Positions 24,481 through 35,623 are shown, numbered from the stretch's first letter. The stretch is 64,000 nucleotides of DNA from Cryptomeria japonica (GCF_030272615.1 NC_081406.1:230570896-230634895); one strand, 5' to 3'. Numbers and translations: made by a program. The notes: generated from the letters alone by a model not told the origin.

Positions 24481-25996
24481 TTCATCCTTGCGGAAGCTAT
24501 ATGCATGTGCACTGATGTGATGTATGTTTCTATGTGATGCTTATGATATGGATGCAAATATCTACATGATGCAATGCAATATTTTTGTTCTTTTATGTTT
24601 TATATGTTATGCAAATGCAAATATGAATGTATAAAATGCAAATAACTATTTACATGATGAGAATGTAAAATGTGCTAACATGTGTTGTGTGCAGGATGTG
24701 ATGCAATTGTGATATCTATATGTATGTATGAAATGCTTAATATGTGATAATGCAGGTGCAACTACATGAAATGCAAATATTTTTGGCGTGTCATTATACT
24801 CAGTCATGTGATAACAGGCTAGACAGACTCAGGAAGGACGATGAAAGTCAATCAAGAAAGGGGGATGGAAGATAGAATATATGAAAGTGAAAGAGCTTCT
24901 TGTGCGTTATCATCATTGAGCTTTATTATGACAAAATAGGTTATGACAATCGAGGCATATGTTCGACCCAGAAAGTCATTGTACTTGTTTGCATGGAGAT
25001 CATACAGTCACAAACAAGGAATGCCCCAGTTCATACTAGATTCACAGTGTCCTCATATCCTTGGACAAGTCATAGCATTACTAAGAGACAATCAACAGAT
25101 AGCAAAGAAAAACAAGTGACGATACCCTATCGTCGCCTTTCTAGTCAAAGACATCCTGGAGATAAAATATCTAGTCAGAGACATCCCGGAAAGGCTAAAA
25201 GACATGTCACAAAAAGATAAAATCAAAATAAAACCAAGACTCGACACCAACATCCACTTTATTCCTCAAGTTTAGTGTCTCTTGTCACTTGTATAAGTAT
25301 TATTTGATTGTGGTCACAATGTTTACTTTCACAAAAGGATAGATAGCACTGAACCATAATATTTTCTGAGTTTGTTGAAATATTTGATTTGTTGAAGTCC
25401 ATTGTTGCTGTTGTACCTCATCTGAAACTGACTGAATCCATGCAACTGATACTTTATTGCAGAGAAGATGAAACTTTATTATGGATCGATGATGCAAGTG
25501 TTTCTTTATTGTGGATTGTGCATGGATAGACTGAAGAAAAGTGGAAGAAACTGTACTCAAAACATGTGATGCTCTCAGTTCCACACCCATCACTAGATGT
25601 AGGATTTTCCTTAGCCACAGATAGGAGCTGATTTATTATGGATGAAAGGGGTGAAAAGGAAGGATTATTATGGATGGATAACCAATCTTAGGTAGATTAA
25701 TAACAAGCCATGATGGGAATGGGTATGCTTACGGATGGATAGGTTGTGAGTGTGTGCAAAGTGAAAGGATGAAAGTGAATCCTGAAGGAGGGAGGAGAAA
25801 TGTCTCTACACATGGCGCCGATGACCTGGTTTTCACCATTGGATGAAAATGTTTTTCTTTACTTTTTTTTTATTTTTAATTTTTTTTGTGTCACAAGGCG
25901 CCTGTTTGCCAGGTTTTCACCAAGTAACCTTTTTTTTTGTATTTTGAATTTTTTGATTTTTTTGTATTTTGAATTAGGATATTTTGAAGAACTATG
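24477..25996. other. Tat-2 spacer between pol end and PMD gene
   Basis: No gene supported. The first 300 bp hold scattered ATGATGCAAAT/TATGTGATG repeats, echoed after the PMD2 tail (49260-49480), so they may belong to the PMD 3' untranslated region. At 25811-25840 and 25893-25924 are two related blocks on the minus strand, each with GGTGAAAACC followed 11-13 bases later by GGCGCC, separated by an A-rich stretch. Confidence 0.5.
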
Positions 25997-26240
25997 TGTA
26001 AAATCTGTGAAGGTGCATGCTATTTATAGGATCCTCCAAAGGTTCACCCTCTATGGTTGAAAAGTGATATGCACCAGATCCATAGACTGTTGTGATGATG
26101 TAAGGACCAAGCCAATTTGGTTTGAACTTGCCTTTCTTCTCTCTGTCTTTCTAATTTCTAGGATTCTCTTTGAGAAATAAGTCACCTACCTCAAATGTGT
26201 GAGGCTTTACCTTATGATTCTAATTGCATTATTCCTTTCT
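25997..26240 (-). pseudogene. Tat-2 integrase C-terminal end
   Basis: The minus strand reads KVKPHTFEVGDLFLKENPRN, then KKGKFKPNWLGPYIIT, GSGAYHFSTIEGEPLEDP and NSMHLHRFYT before a stop. This is the conserved C-terminal domain of Tat/gypsy integrase and matches Tat-1 at 46560-46797 (GKFEPNWLGPFVIT, NNMHLKRYY). Neither RT, RNase H nor integrase core is present upstream, so this is a short remnant left after replacement of pol. Confidence 0.85.
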
Positions 26241-26971
26241 GAATGATATGTTGCTCGAGTGACTGTCTTCCTTGATAAAGGAACTAAGATAGAATTACTA
26301 GTGTGTGGACTACGTAGGCCCATATGCATGTCACCTAAAGAAGTTTGGGCATCCCTGATAACAAATTCCCTTGAGGAAGCTCCAATAAAGGTCCATGATG
26401 TATCACCAGAAGGGAATGGATGTGTGAAATAAGTGGATGAGTTATGAAGGCTTATGATTGCGAAAAGAAGTGAAAGTAGGATGGCATGATGAAGACTTAG
26501 GATCAACAAGTATTCTTTCTGGCTTGAAATTGTAGAACTTTTGCCCCTAGTTATTTTGATATTAGGGGAGATCAAATATTGCTCTTTCTCTTTCATAGGA
26601 TTTTTATCCTTGACTTTGATCTTTGTAGAGTCCAATAGCTTATGATTTTGATTTCGACTGAAGGACTTTTCTTTAATTTTTACTTTTGATTTTTTCTTTT
26701 CAAAGCTTGATTTTTGATCCCTAATGAGTAAGGGCTTTTGTAATTCTTGTTGATCCAAGTCTAGAAGTGGAGTGGAAATGGAAGGAGTTGATGAAATGGT
26801 AAGGCTATGTGAGCTCTCAAGAGGGCTGGTGATATGCTCAATAGATTCTTCATTGGAACCACTCGTAAGATTATTGATATCAAGAGTTGCTTGCACCACT
26901 AAAGGAGATTTGCATTCGGACTTAGTAGCCACAACACTAGGTGGTTCACACCCAATTCCTTGGAATTGCAA
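26207..26971 (-). CDS. 254-residue unknown protein in place of Tat-2 pol
   Basis: Longest intact frame of Tat-2, unrecognised. The first ~110 residues are polar, Ser/Thr-rich linker. Residues about 110-155 are strongly basic (KKSKVKIKEKSFSRNQNHK). A hydrophobic stretch follows (YLLILSLHHAILLSLLFAII), long enough for one membrane span. The C-terminal part reads PFPSGDTSWTFIGASSREF, VIRDAQTSLGDMHMGL and ILVPLSRKTVTRATYHSER. It occupies the position where RT-RNase H-integrase should be, and its 3' end overlaps the integrase remnant. It probably was joined to the gag-protease frame through an in-frame stop near 26990. It could be an acquired or highly derived domain, or non-functional filler. Confidence 0.5.
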   Translation of the reverse strand: MQFQGIGCEPPSVVATKSECKSPLVVQATLDINNLTSGSNEESIEHITSPLESSHSLTISSTPSISTPLLDLDQQELQKPLLIRDQKSSFEKKKSKVKIKEKSFSRNQNHKLLDSTKIKVKDKNPMKEKEQYLISPNIKITRGKSSTISSQKEYLLILSLHHAILLSLLFAIISLHNSSTYFTHPFPSGDTSWTFIGASSREFVIRDAQTSLGDMHMGLRSPHTSNSILVPLSRKTVTRATYHSERNNAIRIIR

Positions 26972-26989
26972 ATTGTTTGTAGATTTTTC

Positions 26990-27511
26990 CTATTGACTGA
27001 ATACCTTAGGAGATAGCAGGAGTTGATCAACATGAAGGATATACTCACCACATCCTAGGTCTTTAACTTTGAATTTTTCTTTGAGCTCTGTTTGTTTTGA
27101 TATAGAAGCTTTCAAGGATTCTGGATCCACATAAGCTGATGAAGGAATAGCTTCTTGATTGATTGGGATTGTTATTTCTGATCTAGGTCGCATATTGTTG
27201 CATTATATGAATGGATTTGGATCAGCTTTGACAGTCACTTCAACTCCATTGTGTGGAAACTTGATACATCGATGATATGTAGATGGGACTGCGCTCAACT
27301 CATGAATCCATGGACATCCTAGCAATATGTTGTATGTGAGGTGTAGGTCTAGGATTTGACAAACCACATCCTTTGTAACTGGCCCAACTCTGAGAGGCAA
27401 GGTGATTGTACCTTTGGATGAACTCTCTTCATCATCATATGCTTTGATGGTAATTTTGTTTGTAGCATTCACAACTTTGTCTGAATATCCCAATTGTATT
27501 ATTGTGTTCAA
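26990..27511 (-). pseudogene. Tat-2 aspartic protease and linker
   Basis: Retropepsin-like domain on the minus strand. 27203-27511 includes KAYDDEESSSKGTITLPLRV and YNILLGCPWIHELSAVPST, matching Tat-1 protease at 38170-38350 (GYNMLLGCPWIHAMQAMPST). The expected DxG loop is in the preceding stretch near 27540, where the sequence reads through a stop. After a stop at about 27200 the frame continues as a linker (27193-26990). It is positioned right after gag. Confidence 0.8.
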
Positions 27512-27808
27512 AGTACATATGTTCAGACCTGCTTCTCCATCTATCAGGACTCATTTTATTCGATGTTTGTGTAGGAAAGCTTCAATGTGTAAAGGTGCAT
27601 TATGTGGTTGGCTCATGAAGGCGTCATCAGCTTCTGTGAATGTAAGGGAGTGTGGAACAAAAAGGTATCCCATCATGGCTTGAAACTGGTCCACATTTAG
27701 ATTGGTAGGGATGGAAGTGTCTCTCAAGATTTTGTCAAGAATGGCGTTATGTGCGGGGGATATGTGTAAAAGCTCGAGGATGGATATGAGTGCGGGTGTC
27801 TTCCCTAA

Positions 27809-30096
27809 CTATTCTACAAGGTCATACTCAGGTTTGGTTGATGAGGAAGCGGTGTTTTTAGCTGGAGCACCTTGCAAGGTGAATTTACCTTGATGAGTTG
27901 TAACATTATATTCAAATGTAGGTTCGGGAGAAGATCTAATGCCTTTTAGGACAATCTTGGGTCTTTGGAAAAAATTCTCAGGTGTTATGTCCTTGATGAT
28001 AATGGTAGAGATATAATTATCCATTGTAATGTGATTGACAATTGAATCATAGTTATAAGATACTCTGGTATAGTTGGTTTTCTCATCCCTTGTCATGTTT
28101 TGGGAATGGTTCTTTAAACATTTCATGTTCTTGATTGGATGAATGCCCTTCAATATCAATGTCACCTCTATCAATAAGATCTTGTATGATGTTCTTCAGT
28201 CGATGAGAATTTCCTATTTTATGTCCCTTGCTTTTATGAAATTCACAATATTCATCATCATTCCATGAATTTGGTTTGACCTTTGGCTCATATGGAGGCA
28301 AATCTGGAATTGTTATTATTTTATTTGCCACTAGCTTCTTGAAAACTAATTCTAGTGGTTCTCCCAATGGAGTGTACTTCCTTCGTGACTTGGAACTTGT
28401 TAGAGTATTCACTTGATTGTTTGTATAGCTTGATCCAAAAAAAAATGATTTTGGGTCATACTGTATTGACATCAACAACACCATCATTGACCGTGTTCTT
28501 GTTTTTATTCCAAAATCTTGGCTTGTATTTTCCTTTATAGTCCTCTTTGTTTTCTTTGAATATTTTGATAATGCCTTGCTCAATTAGGACCTTTTCTATC
28601 GCTAAGCCTTTTTCAATGACGTCCTTGAAGGTGGACAAACAAGATTTTCTCAAGTCATAACCAATGTCTTTGTTGACATTTTGGGTGAACATCTCCATCA
28701 TTTGTTTTTGTGGAATTTCACAAGAGCATCTGCTAGCTAGATTTCTCCATCTTTGTAAAAATGATGAAAAAGATTCTCCATCCTTTTGCTTGGTGTTGCA
28801 CAAGGTAGTGACTGATATGTCTGTCTCTATGTTTTATGATAAATGCTGGATAAATGCCTCTGCTAAGTCACCCCATGCCTTAATTCCAGGTGGAAGCTGG
28901 GAGAACCATTCTATAGCTTGATCACCTAAGCTCTGCGGGAATAATCTCATCAAATATGTCTCTTCTGCTATTATTTCAATGCAAGTTGTGAAAAAATATC
29001 TTATATGTGCCTTAGGATCCCCGTTTCCTCTGTACTTATCGAACTTAGGTGTCACAAAGTGTGTAGGAAATGGAGGCATTGGAATGATTTTGTCAAATGG
29101 ATGGGGACATATGTCCCTCATTGTGTAAGTTGGCTTCAGTGTATTTATGTCCTCCATTTTCTTTTGTAAGTCCTTAATTTGCTGCTCCAAATTTTTCTTA
29201 GGTGGAGATCGACTTCTTGGACCATACCCCATGCCTGAACCACTGGGTGGAGGAGCATGTTGCATATATGTATGGTATAGATCATACACATGTTCATAAG
29301 GAGGAGGTCTATAATGATGCTGTGTATATGGACCACTTGGTATAGAGTCATGGTGAGGAATGGAATATCTGCTTTGTCCATGTATGCCATACTCTACAGG
29401 AATGTCATGAGTTTGTTCTAGTGTGTTGCCTCCAAATTTGAGGCGGGGTTTTCTTGTGTCCAAATTTTGAACATGTCTTTGGATATCCAATTGCTTTGGT
29501 GGTTGGTCCTTAGCATTGGTATGTGTTTGAGTATATTTTTGTGCATAAGACTTCCATAATGGTCTGCAAAGGTGAGTATCATATGCTTGACCATGTGTGT
29601 ATGGGACCTCTGGTTTTTGAAACAAAGATGATGGTGATTTAGGAACTATATGTGGTCCTCTATTGCCTCCACTATTAGGCCTCCTTTGATCCATGCTAAG
29701 GTGAGGTTGTTGCAAAGGTCAATTTTCCATTATTTGAGACATGTCAAAATCATGAGGGATCTTGGCTCCACTTTGTGCCATCACTTGTAAGAAGTATTGT
29801 CTATCTCTCATCATTATTTCCTCAACCAATCGATTGAAATGGGGATCCATAATGGAGTCTTCCACTTCTGCTGAATGTACGGAAATGTTGTCCATATTGT
29901 CATTGTGTGTATCATTTTTATTTATAGTGTCCATGTTCTCGACATTTGGAATGTTTCTATAAGCATCCATGTCAGGTAATGTGGTATGATCAAAATTGAA
30001 AAAGATATCATTGTCATACTCATAGGAACTCATGTTTACAGACTCTTGAGCCTCTTTAGCTTCTCTCCTAGATTTTTGGGAACGAGTTTCAACCAT
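27809..30096 (-). pseudogene. Tat-2 gag (one frameshift, in-frame stops)
   Basis: Gag precursor starting at 30096 with MVETRSQKSRREAKEAQE. Stops occur at 29719 (TGA) and 28834, both in the same frame, and a frameshift near 28500. The capsid core reads PPFPTHFVTPKFDKYRGNGD, AIEWFSQLPPGIKAW and GESFSSFLQRWRNLASRC. A decayed zinc-binding stretch reads YCEFHKSKGHKIGNSHRLKN (usual: C-x2-H..GH..C), followed by LIDRGDI. 27809-28174 is the C-terminal part before protease. Tat-1 gag (36436-37077) aligns closely in gene order and motifs. Confidence 0.85.
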
Positions 30097-30585
30097 GAAC
30101 TAGGTATTGACCAAGATGTGCAAGACTAGATGAAAATGGAAAGAGTATGGGAGACCAAGAGTTGGATGGAATGTAAATGAATCTGAAGTTTACTTGCAGT
30201 GTCCAAAGTGTAAGACCAAGTATGTATGTAGTAGAGTAGGTGTGACTTCCAAAGAGATGATAGTTTCTCTTGATGAGGTAAGTTGACCTTGACTCTAAGT
30301 TAGACCAAATGAGACCCAAAGTTGATAGACCTTGATGAGGGACCACTTAGCAAAATGTTGTTGTATGTAATGTGTTGACAAAGTATGATGAGGACAAGCA
30401 AGTGACCTTTTGACTCAAGTTTAGAAAAATGTGAATGTAATGCAAGGTGTAAAGAAATGATGGACTTTGTGAGACCCAAAGACAGGTTGAATGCTAGATG
30501 AAAACCTAGAGAGATACCTAGGAAGCTCAATAAGTCTGAAACTGATTGTTTCTTGTTTGCTAGATTATGAAAGTTTTCAATTCTG

Positions 30586-30771
30586 AACACATACGTGCCT
30601 GTATACTTCACAGACGCGCTTAAATGACACAGACGTGGTTCTGTCAGACACAGACACATTTCTGAGATTTTCTAAATGCAATGTTGCTCAAAAGGACATA
30701 GACGCGTTTCTGCCCTTCACAGACATGGTTATATGACACAAATGTGGTTCTGTCAGACACAGACACGTTTA
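30586..30771 (-). repeat. Phased motif array 2a
   Basis: On the plus strand the units read CACAGACGCGC, ACAGACGTGGTT, CAGACACATTT, ATAGACGCGTTT, CAGACATGGTT, CAAATGTGGTT and CAGACACGTTT, starting near 30609, 30628, 30648, 30695, 30718, 30736 and 30757. Typical spacing is 18-23 bp with one double gap. In the gag sense (minus) the core is AACGCGTCTGTG, the same core as array 1. Confidence 0.8.
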
Positions 30772-31924
30772 TGAAATTTGAGTGCAATTTTTTTCAATCT
30801 GTGAAGTGACTTGTTGTGACCAAATCTGAATGTTTGATTGTTTTTCATGACAAGAGGACACAATGTTGATGAGGACTCAATGTTTACAAGTGTTTAGACT
30901 CAAAAATGACTCAAAGAAAAGTGTGTTGTTTGATGTAAAATTGTTTTGCATACACTTGAAGACACAAAAGACATAATGTTTTGATGTTTGATCTTGAATG
31001 TTTGATTGTTCAAAATAAGACAAGGACAATTCTTATGGTTGGCCAGGACAATAGTTGTTGATCCCACATGGGGTTTCCCCCGAGGGTAAGCTATTCAGAG
31101 CAGATACTTTGATGCTTGATCCCACTGGCTCCACCCTCAGAACTCACTTCTCAGGGTAGCCAAGCATCAGTCCCCATGAAAATTCCCCGTAGTGAACTTT
31201 GTATCTCTACTAAGAACTGTATGTGTGTGGGTCACTCCAGAGGTCCGAACTTCTGACCCAACAACTAGAAGGATTTTGGCTTCTAAAACAAAAAGGTGCT
31301 AGTAAGGGAATCTGCTCGTGTGGCCATACATGCGGCACTTTCAGCTTTGTAAATATAGGAGGCTCCCAGCCGGTAGGGGTTATGCCCTACAACTGATCAA
31401 ATAAATTTGATCAAATAGGTTTATGGGGAGACATAGTGTCGGTATTAACTAATCAACACACGTTATCCATAGATTTCACCATGACTATAGTTGTTTATAG
31501 TGGTTCAGAAGAGGTGGGTTTTCCTCGCTACCACTTGGGTTGTTCTCTCCTCACTAGTAGTCCTAATGACCACACGGGGAGATAGGCACCAATTGAAGTA
31601 TTTCCTAGTCTACGAAAATAAGGCACATAATAAAGATCAAAAACCCTTGCCAAGGTCCTGCAACAAAGATCTATTAGTAGTTTGGATTGTTTCAAATGAT
31701 CACCCCTTTCTGCAAGCACACAAGTTAGGTAAATTTTAGATCCAAAAGACTTTGTGAAATAGGGGCCTTCAACAAAATGATTTTGCTTTCAAGACAAGCT
31801 GCACCAATTTCGTTAGCTAGATCTAAAGATGTTCGCTCAATATAAACCAGATCTGAAATCCGAATGACGAAAAACTGAATCAAAGAAACCAATATGCAAA
31901 AATTGAACACAAACACGATTATCA

Positions 31925-32172
31925 GTAACACAAACGCTATACAAATACACAAACGCGGCTAGATCTGACATAGACGTGGTTCTAGAACACGGTCACGGTT
32001 CTTGAACATAGACACGTCTGGAGGCCTTGTAGATGCGATTACGAAACACAGACGCGATTCCTATAATCTGCAAAAAAAAAAATAATGTCGAAGACGCAGA
32101 CGCGATTCCAAATGTCACAAACGCGACAGAAAATAAAAAAACGCAATCCGAAGGTACACAAACGCGAAAATG
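31925..32172 (-). repeat. Phased motif array 2b
   Basis: Plus-strand units ACAAACGCTA, ACAAACGCGGC, ATAGACGTGGTT, CGGTCACGGTT, ATAGACACGTCT, GTAGATGCGATT, ACAGACGCGATT, GCAGACGCGATT, ACAAACGCGACA, AAAACGCAAT and ACAAACGCGAAA start about every 19-22 bp from 31928 to 32158. Gag-sense core is TCGCGTYTGTG. This lies downstream of the LTR TATA box. Confidence 0.85.
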
Positions 32173-32630
32173 TCGAAATGTTGTCGGAAATGTCAGATCT
32201 GCAACTTCAAAAACACAAAATCTGCACAAAAGATGTTAAATGCAAAAGGGACAAGTGTCCCACTGGGCATGCCAAAATGTATATGGTGAAAATGGATAAC
32301 AACAATATTGAAAGGCTAAATGAATTCAACCACAAAACCCTAGCCTAACAACAACAAAGATCCACCATAACATATGAAGATTACCTAAGACAATGCAAAT
32401 CAAATGAAATCACAAAGATTATACTATCACATGTCCAATAGGGTTTGAATCTCCATTCTTCCTATCTCCATTGATCTTCCTTGATACATTTGCTCTCAGA
32501 TTTTGTATGCACAAGAGCTCAACAAAGAACGAAAATATGGTTGAAGTAGGATCACATATGAAAGATCGAATGCTAGGATGCTTGATTAGAATGTATATGT
32601 CCAGGGGGCTTGATAATGAAGGAAGCATCT

Positions 32631-33060
32631 CCTTATATAGAAGACACAATAAGAAATGGAGGGATAAGATTGAGAGGTGTAAGAGATAAATGGTCGGCTA
32701 TGATTAGAGGGTAGGTAAAATAAATAATAAAATAATGAGAGGGTAGGTAGTGTATGAATTAAGAGATGAATGACATGTGTCATGGGTAGAAAAGGTTAAT
32801 GAACTAATTAAATAAATAAAGATTTATTTAATTAATAGAGGAAGTGGGATCAATTAAATAAATAAGATATTTATTTAATTTAAAAAAAGGATAATTTAAA
32901 TAAATAAATGTATTTATTTAAATGAGAAATAAGGCTAGAAGAGGATAAATGAATTAATTAAATAAATAAGGATTTATTTAATTAATAGAAGAATTAGGTT
33001 AAAATAATTAAATAAATAAAATATTTATTTAATTAGACTGGACAATTTTAGGTGTCTATA
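32631..33060 (-). mobile_element. Tat-2 5' LTR, promoter-proximal part with TATA box
   Basis: Minus-strand LTR start TATAGACACCTAAAATTG at 33060 followed by repeated AATTAAATAAATA blocks (33050-32800), the AT-palindrome-rich style of the Tat-1 LTR. A TATA box CTATATAAGGAGATGC lies at 32640-32625. The 3' limit of the LTR is uncertain. Confidence 0.75.
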
Positions 33061-33070
33061 GTTACAACTA

Positions 33071-33146
33071 ATGTGCATTTGTTTACAAATTGATTCACAT
33101 TTGTAGTCAAATTAATTCACATTTGTCTTAATTAGTTCGCATTTGC
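33071..33146 (+). repeat. Phased motif array 3a (22-bp period)
   Basis: Four units: ATGTGCATTTGT, ATTCACATTTGT, ATTCACATTTGT and GTTCGCATTTGC, with TTGT ends at 33082, 33104, 33126 and about 33146. They read in the gag direction. Confidence 0.85.
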
Positions 33147-33270
33147 AGGTGCAGTGCATAATTCTAAATTTATTTGTCGCTTATGCTATTCATTCATTTG
33201 TGACGCAAACCCATATATTTATTTCAATTATGAGAATTTTTTTTTTTATGTATGAAATGTATCTAACCTC

Positions 33271-33513
33271 ATGGTAGGAAGAGTAACCTTCAAAATTTCA
33301 GGTTCTAGAATGAGGAAAGAACATAGGAGACAAAGAAGAGAACATCACCAATGGATAAAAGCAAAAAAGAGATTTCAAGATCTCAAAGAAACAACTACCC
33401 TATCCCAATATTATTACATTGTGCACAACTACTTGGACAAATTCAATATATTTGATGACATTGAGATCGTGGGAAGCTTGACAATGGATTCAACTCATGT
33501 CAAAATTGACTAA
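33271..33513 (+). CDS. Hypothetical 80-residue basic frame between arrays 3a and 3b
   Basis: Starts MVGRVTFKISGSRMRKEHRR; the N-terminal half is strongly basic (RKEHRRQRREHHQWIKAKKR), the C-terminal half neutral (YYYIVHNYLDKFNIFDDIEI). No homology recognised. Note an acceptor-like AAAATTTCAG ending at 33301, so part of it could be an exon. It may be chance; nothing else supports translation. Confidence 0.2.
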   Translation: MVGRVTFKISGSRMRKEHRRQRREHHQWIKAKKRFQDLKETTTLSQYYYIVHNYLDKFNIFDDIEIVGSLTMDSTHVKID

Positions 33514-33544
33514 CCTTTATTATGTCTTTTATTTTTGTGTTTTA

Positions 33545-33665
33545 ATTCACATTTGTGCAGAAGAAGATTCACATTTGTTAAAAAATTAGGTCGCAATTGT
33601 ATGCAAAAAAATTCGCACTTGTGTTGAAGTCAGTTCACATTTGTTCATAGGATAGCTACATTTGT
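33545..33665 (+). repeat. Phased motif array 3b (22-bp period)
   Basis: Six units: ATTCACATTTGT twice, GGTCGCAATTGT, ATTCGCACTTGT, GTTCACATTTGT and AGCTACATTTGT, with TTGT ends at 33556, 33578, 33600, 33622, 33644 and 33665. The spacing of 22,22,22,22,21 is regular although linkers differ. Confidence 0.9.
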
Positions 33666-35623
33666 CATGAATCAATAGAGCATTAATATTTTGTATTTTC
33701 TTCTTTCTCTGTCACTAAAGTGTTTTGTTCCCACAGACAGAGAAGTCAGATTTGTAACTGAAAGCAAAATTAGGCTTGTGAGCCCCCAATGTGCTAATAA
33801 TTCTCATGGTTTCTTGCAGGGATAGCTGGACATAGTTTAGCTTTCTTTTAGTACTCTTAAAAAGAACAACACAAATTCTATCATTTCTATATCAGTTAAA
33901 ATCAACACCATGTCTTTTTGGAGCAACATCTCCAAGTACCATAGACAATTTTGTGATGAAGGTTTAAAAATAACTTTTGCTTTCCATGTTTTCAAGGTGA
34001 TAGGAATATGATCTCCCCTTAACTAGGTGACCAAAAAGATAGACCCACCTTTTTCATGCAATTTGTCAATTCTGTATTAGGATAAAACTTTTAGAAGGCC
34101 CGCCTCCCAAGTAGCCCATAAGGCCAAGTGAGAGGGAATGACCTAAGGGGTAACAACTAACGTCAAGTATTCTACACCACTATAAATAAATGTGTTTGCA
34201 ATGAAAAATATAAACAATGGGTGATACATGCTGTCATAACGGCGTTATGCCTCCCTCAGTTCCTATATGGTACGATAAAAACTATAAAGCATAATCTATA
34301 TAGGCTAGGAGATCTCCTTAACGAAGTGTAACACACTGCTGATTATGACCACCTGAATGGAAGCCTGATTAAATACCTTAGGATCTAGAGGCCAAACTAA
34401 GTCAATTTCCAGATACTTATAGTATCACAGTGCAAGGGTGGGGAAGAATCTGCCCCCAAGACACTCACCATATATCTCCCAAGATAACTATCCAATTGAG
34501 GAGTGATTCTCTTTAGTTTAATTTACAGACAAAGGCAAAAAAAAGGGTGCACCTTAGCGTGTGACAGGGCTATTTGAGCTAACAGAGTATCAAGATGTGG
34601 GTTATGGTAATATTTTTGACCTTTTGATCTTAGGCGAGTTTGCTTGATGTGCTATTGAATGACCAAAATTTTATCGAAAACAAAATGAGGTTTTGAAAAA
34701 GGTCTCAACATCCACAAGGGTTTGAAAAAATTCTTTAAACAATGCTCTCTTTTGGTTATGTCAAGTTATTTTCCATTGCTTTGTTGTTGTGTCTTTGCAA
34801 CATTTTCCAAAAAATGAAACACCTACAATGAGATCAAGTGTCAACATCAACATCAAAATCAATATCAAACATTGCAACATTCAAGAAATGGAGAAAATTG
34901 CACTTTCAGTGATCTTAGGTCCTAGGCATTTAGTCCATACATAGTCTCTTTAGTGTCCTCATATTACACAAATTCCTTACACAAGTCCTCACTTCACATA
35001 GAAATAGATTCAATCTTCATCAAATTTTGCATCTGTTTAATCATTGCATCATCTAAGTTCATCTTAGGATCCACCTTGGTCACACATATCACTATAGGGT
35101 GCATTAGACTCCACATCTACCATCTTAGTTTCAAAGTCAACCATTGCATCGTTTGCATTTTGGTTCATCACCGAATAGAATTCTTAAGATCATATCCTTT
35201 GCATGGATCTAAAAGGAGATGGTGAATTTCCATTCGAACAACCCGATCTTGGGCCAAACAATGATCAACTAGAAATAATTGATGGTTTGCATACCCTTGC
35301 TTGGAAAGTGAGAGTTGATCTTCCCTAATACTATGAAGTAGAAGCTATCATGGATGATGAAATTCAGAAATCTGACCGCCTTGACATGAAATCAGAAAAA
35401 GAGATCAAGGAACAAAGAGGGCAAGAAGAGCTCTGACAATTTGTGAAAATCTTATGGCAGATAGTCCAATTTCTCGTCAGAGACCTTAGTAGAGCATCGT
35501 CATTTATAGATTGCATACATACATAGTCAGTCATTAAAAAAGTCTTAAATTCACCTTAGTCTACCATTTGCATTTTAGAGAGTCATAGCAAGTCATAGAG
35601 AGTCAAGATCACATAAAGCTAAG

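Larger units (their letters stand above)
30097..32630 (-). other. Tat-2 5' leader and LTR interior
   Basis: No gene. Contains motif arrays 2a and 2b (separate entries). Between them, 31040-31760 is a more GC-rich, unrepeated stretch of typical untranslated-leader character. A minus-strand segment reading TTGGTGCC lies at about 31590, possibly a decayed primer-site region, but I could not place the primer site or the LTR end with confidence. Confidence 0.5.
21521..33060 (-). mobile_element. Tat-type element Tat-2, minus strand, non-autonomous
   Basis: On the minus strand it begins at 33060 with TATAGACACCTAAAATTG (Tat-type LTR start, TG changed to TA), then a leader with motif arrays, gag (30096 to 27809), protease (27511 to 27203), a 254-residue frame in place of RT/RNase H, a piece of integrase C-terminus (about 26225 to 25997), a spacer, and an antisense PMD gene (plus strand 21549-24340). 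The 3' LTR and polypurine tract are absent; the left end meets the truncated Tat-1 LTR at 21520/21521. No target duplication is visible. Confidence 0.75.
33061..35623 (+). other. Tat-1 5' leader
   Basis: No established gene. Begins abruptly next to the Tat-2 LTR; the missing LTR end and primer site of Tat-1 were lost at this junction. It contains arrays 3a and 3b, a short frame (33271-33513) between them, and a good splice-acceptor-like TGGTTTCTTGCAG ending at 33819. From 33820 to 35623 the sequence is untranslated in appearance, with a more GC-rich part near 34090-34560. Confidence 0.5.

Noticed and set aside
26207-26971. Envelope gene
   Set aside because: One hydrophobic segment exists, but there is no signal peptide, no cleavage site, and its place between protease and the integrase end is wrong for env.
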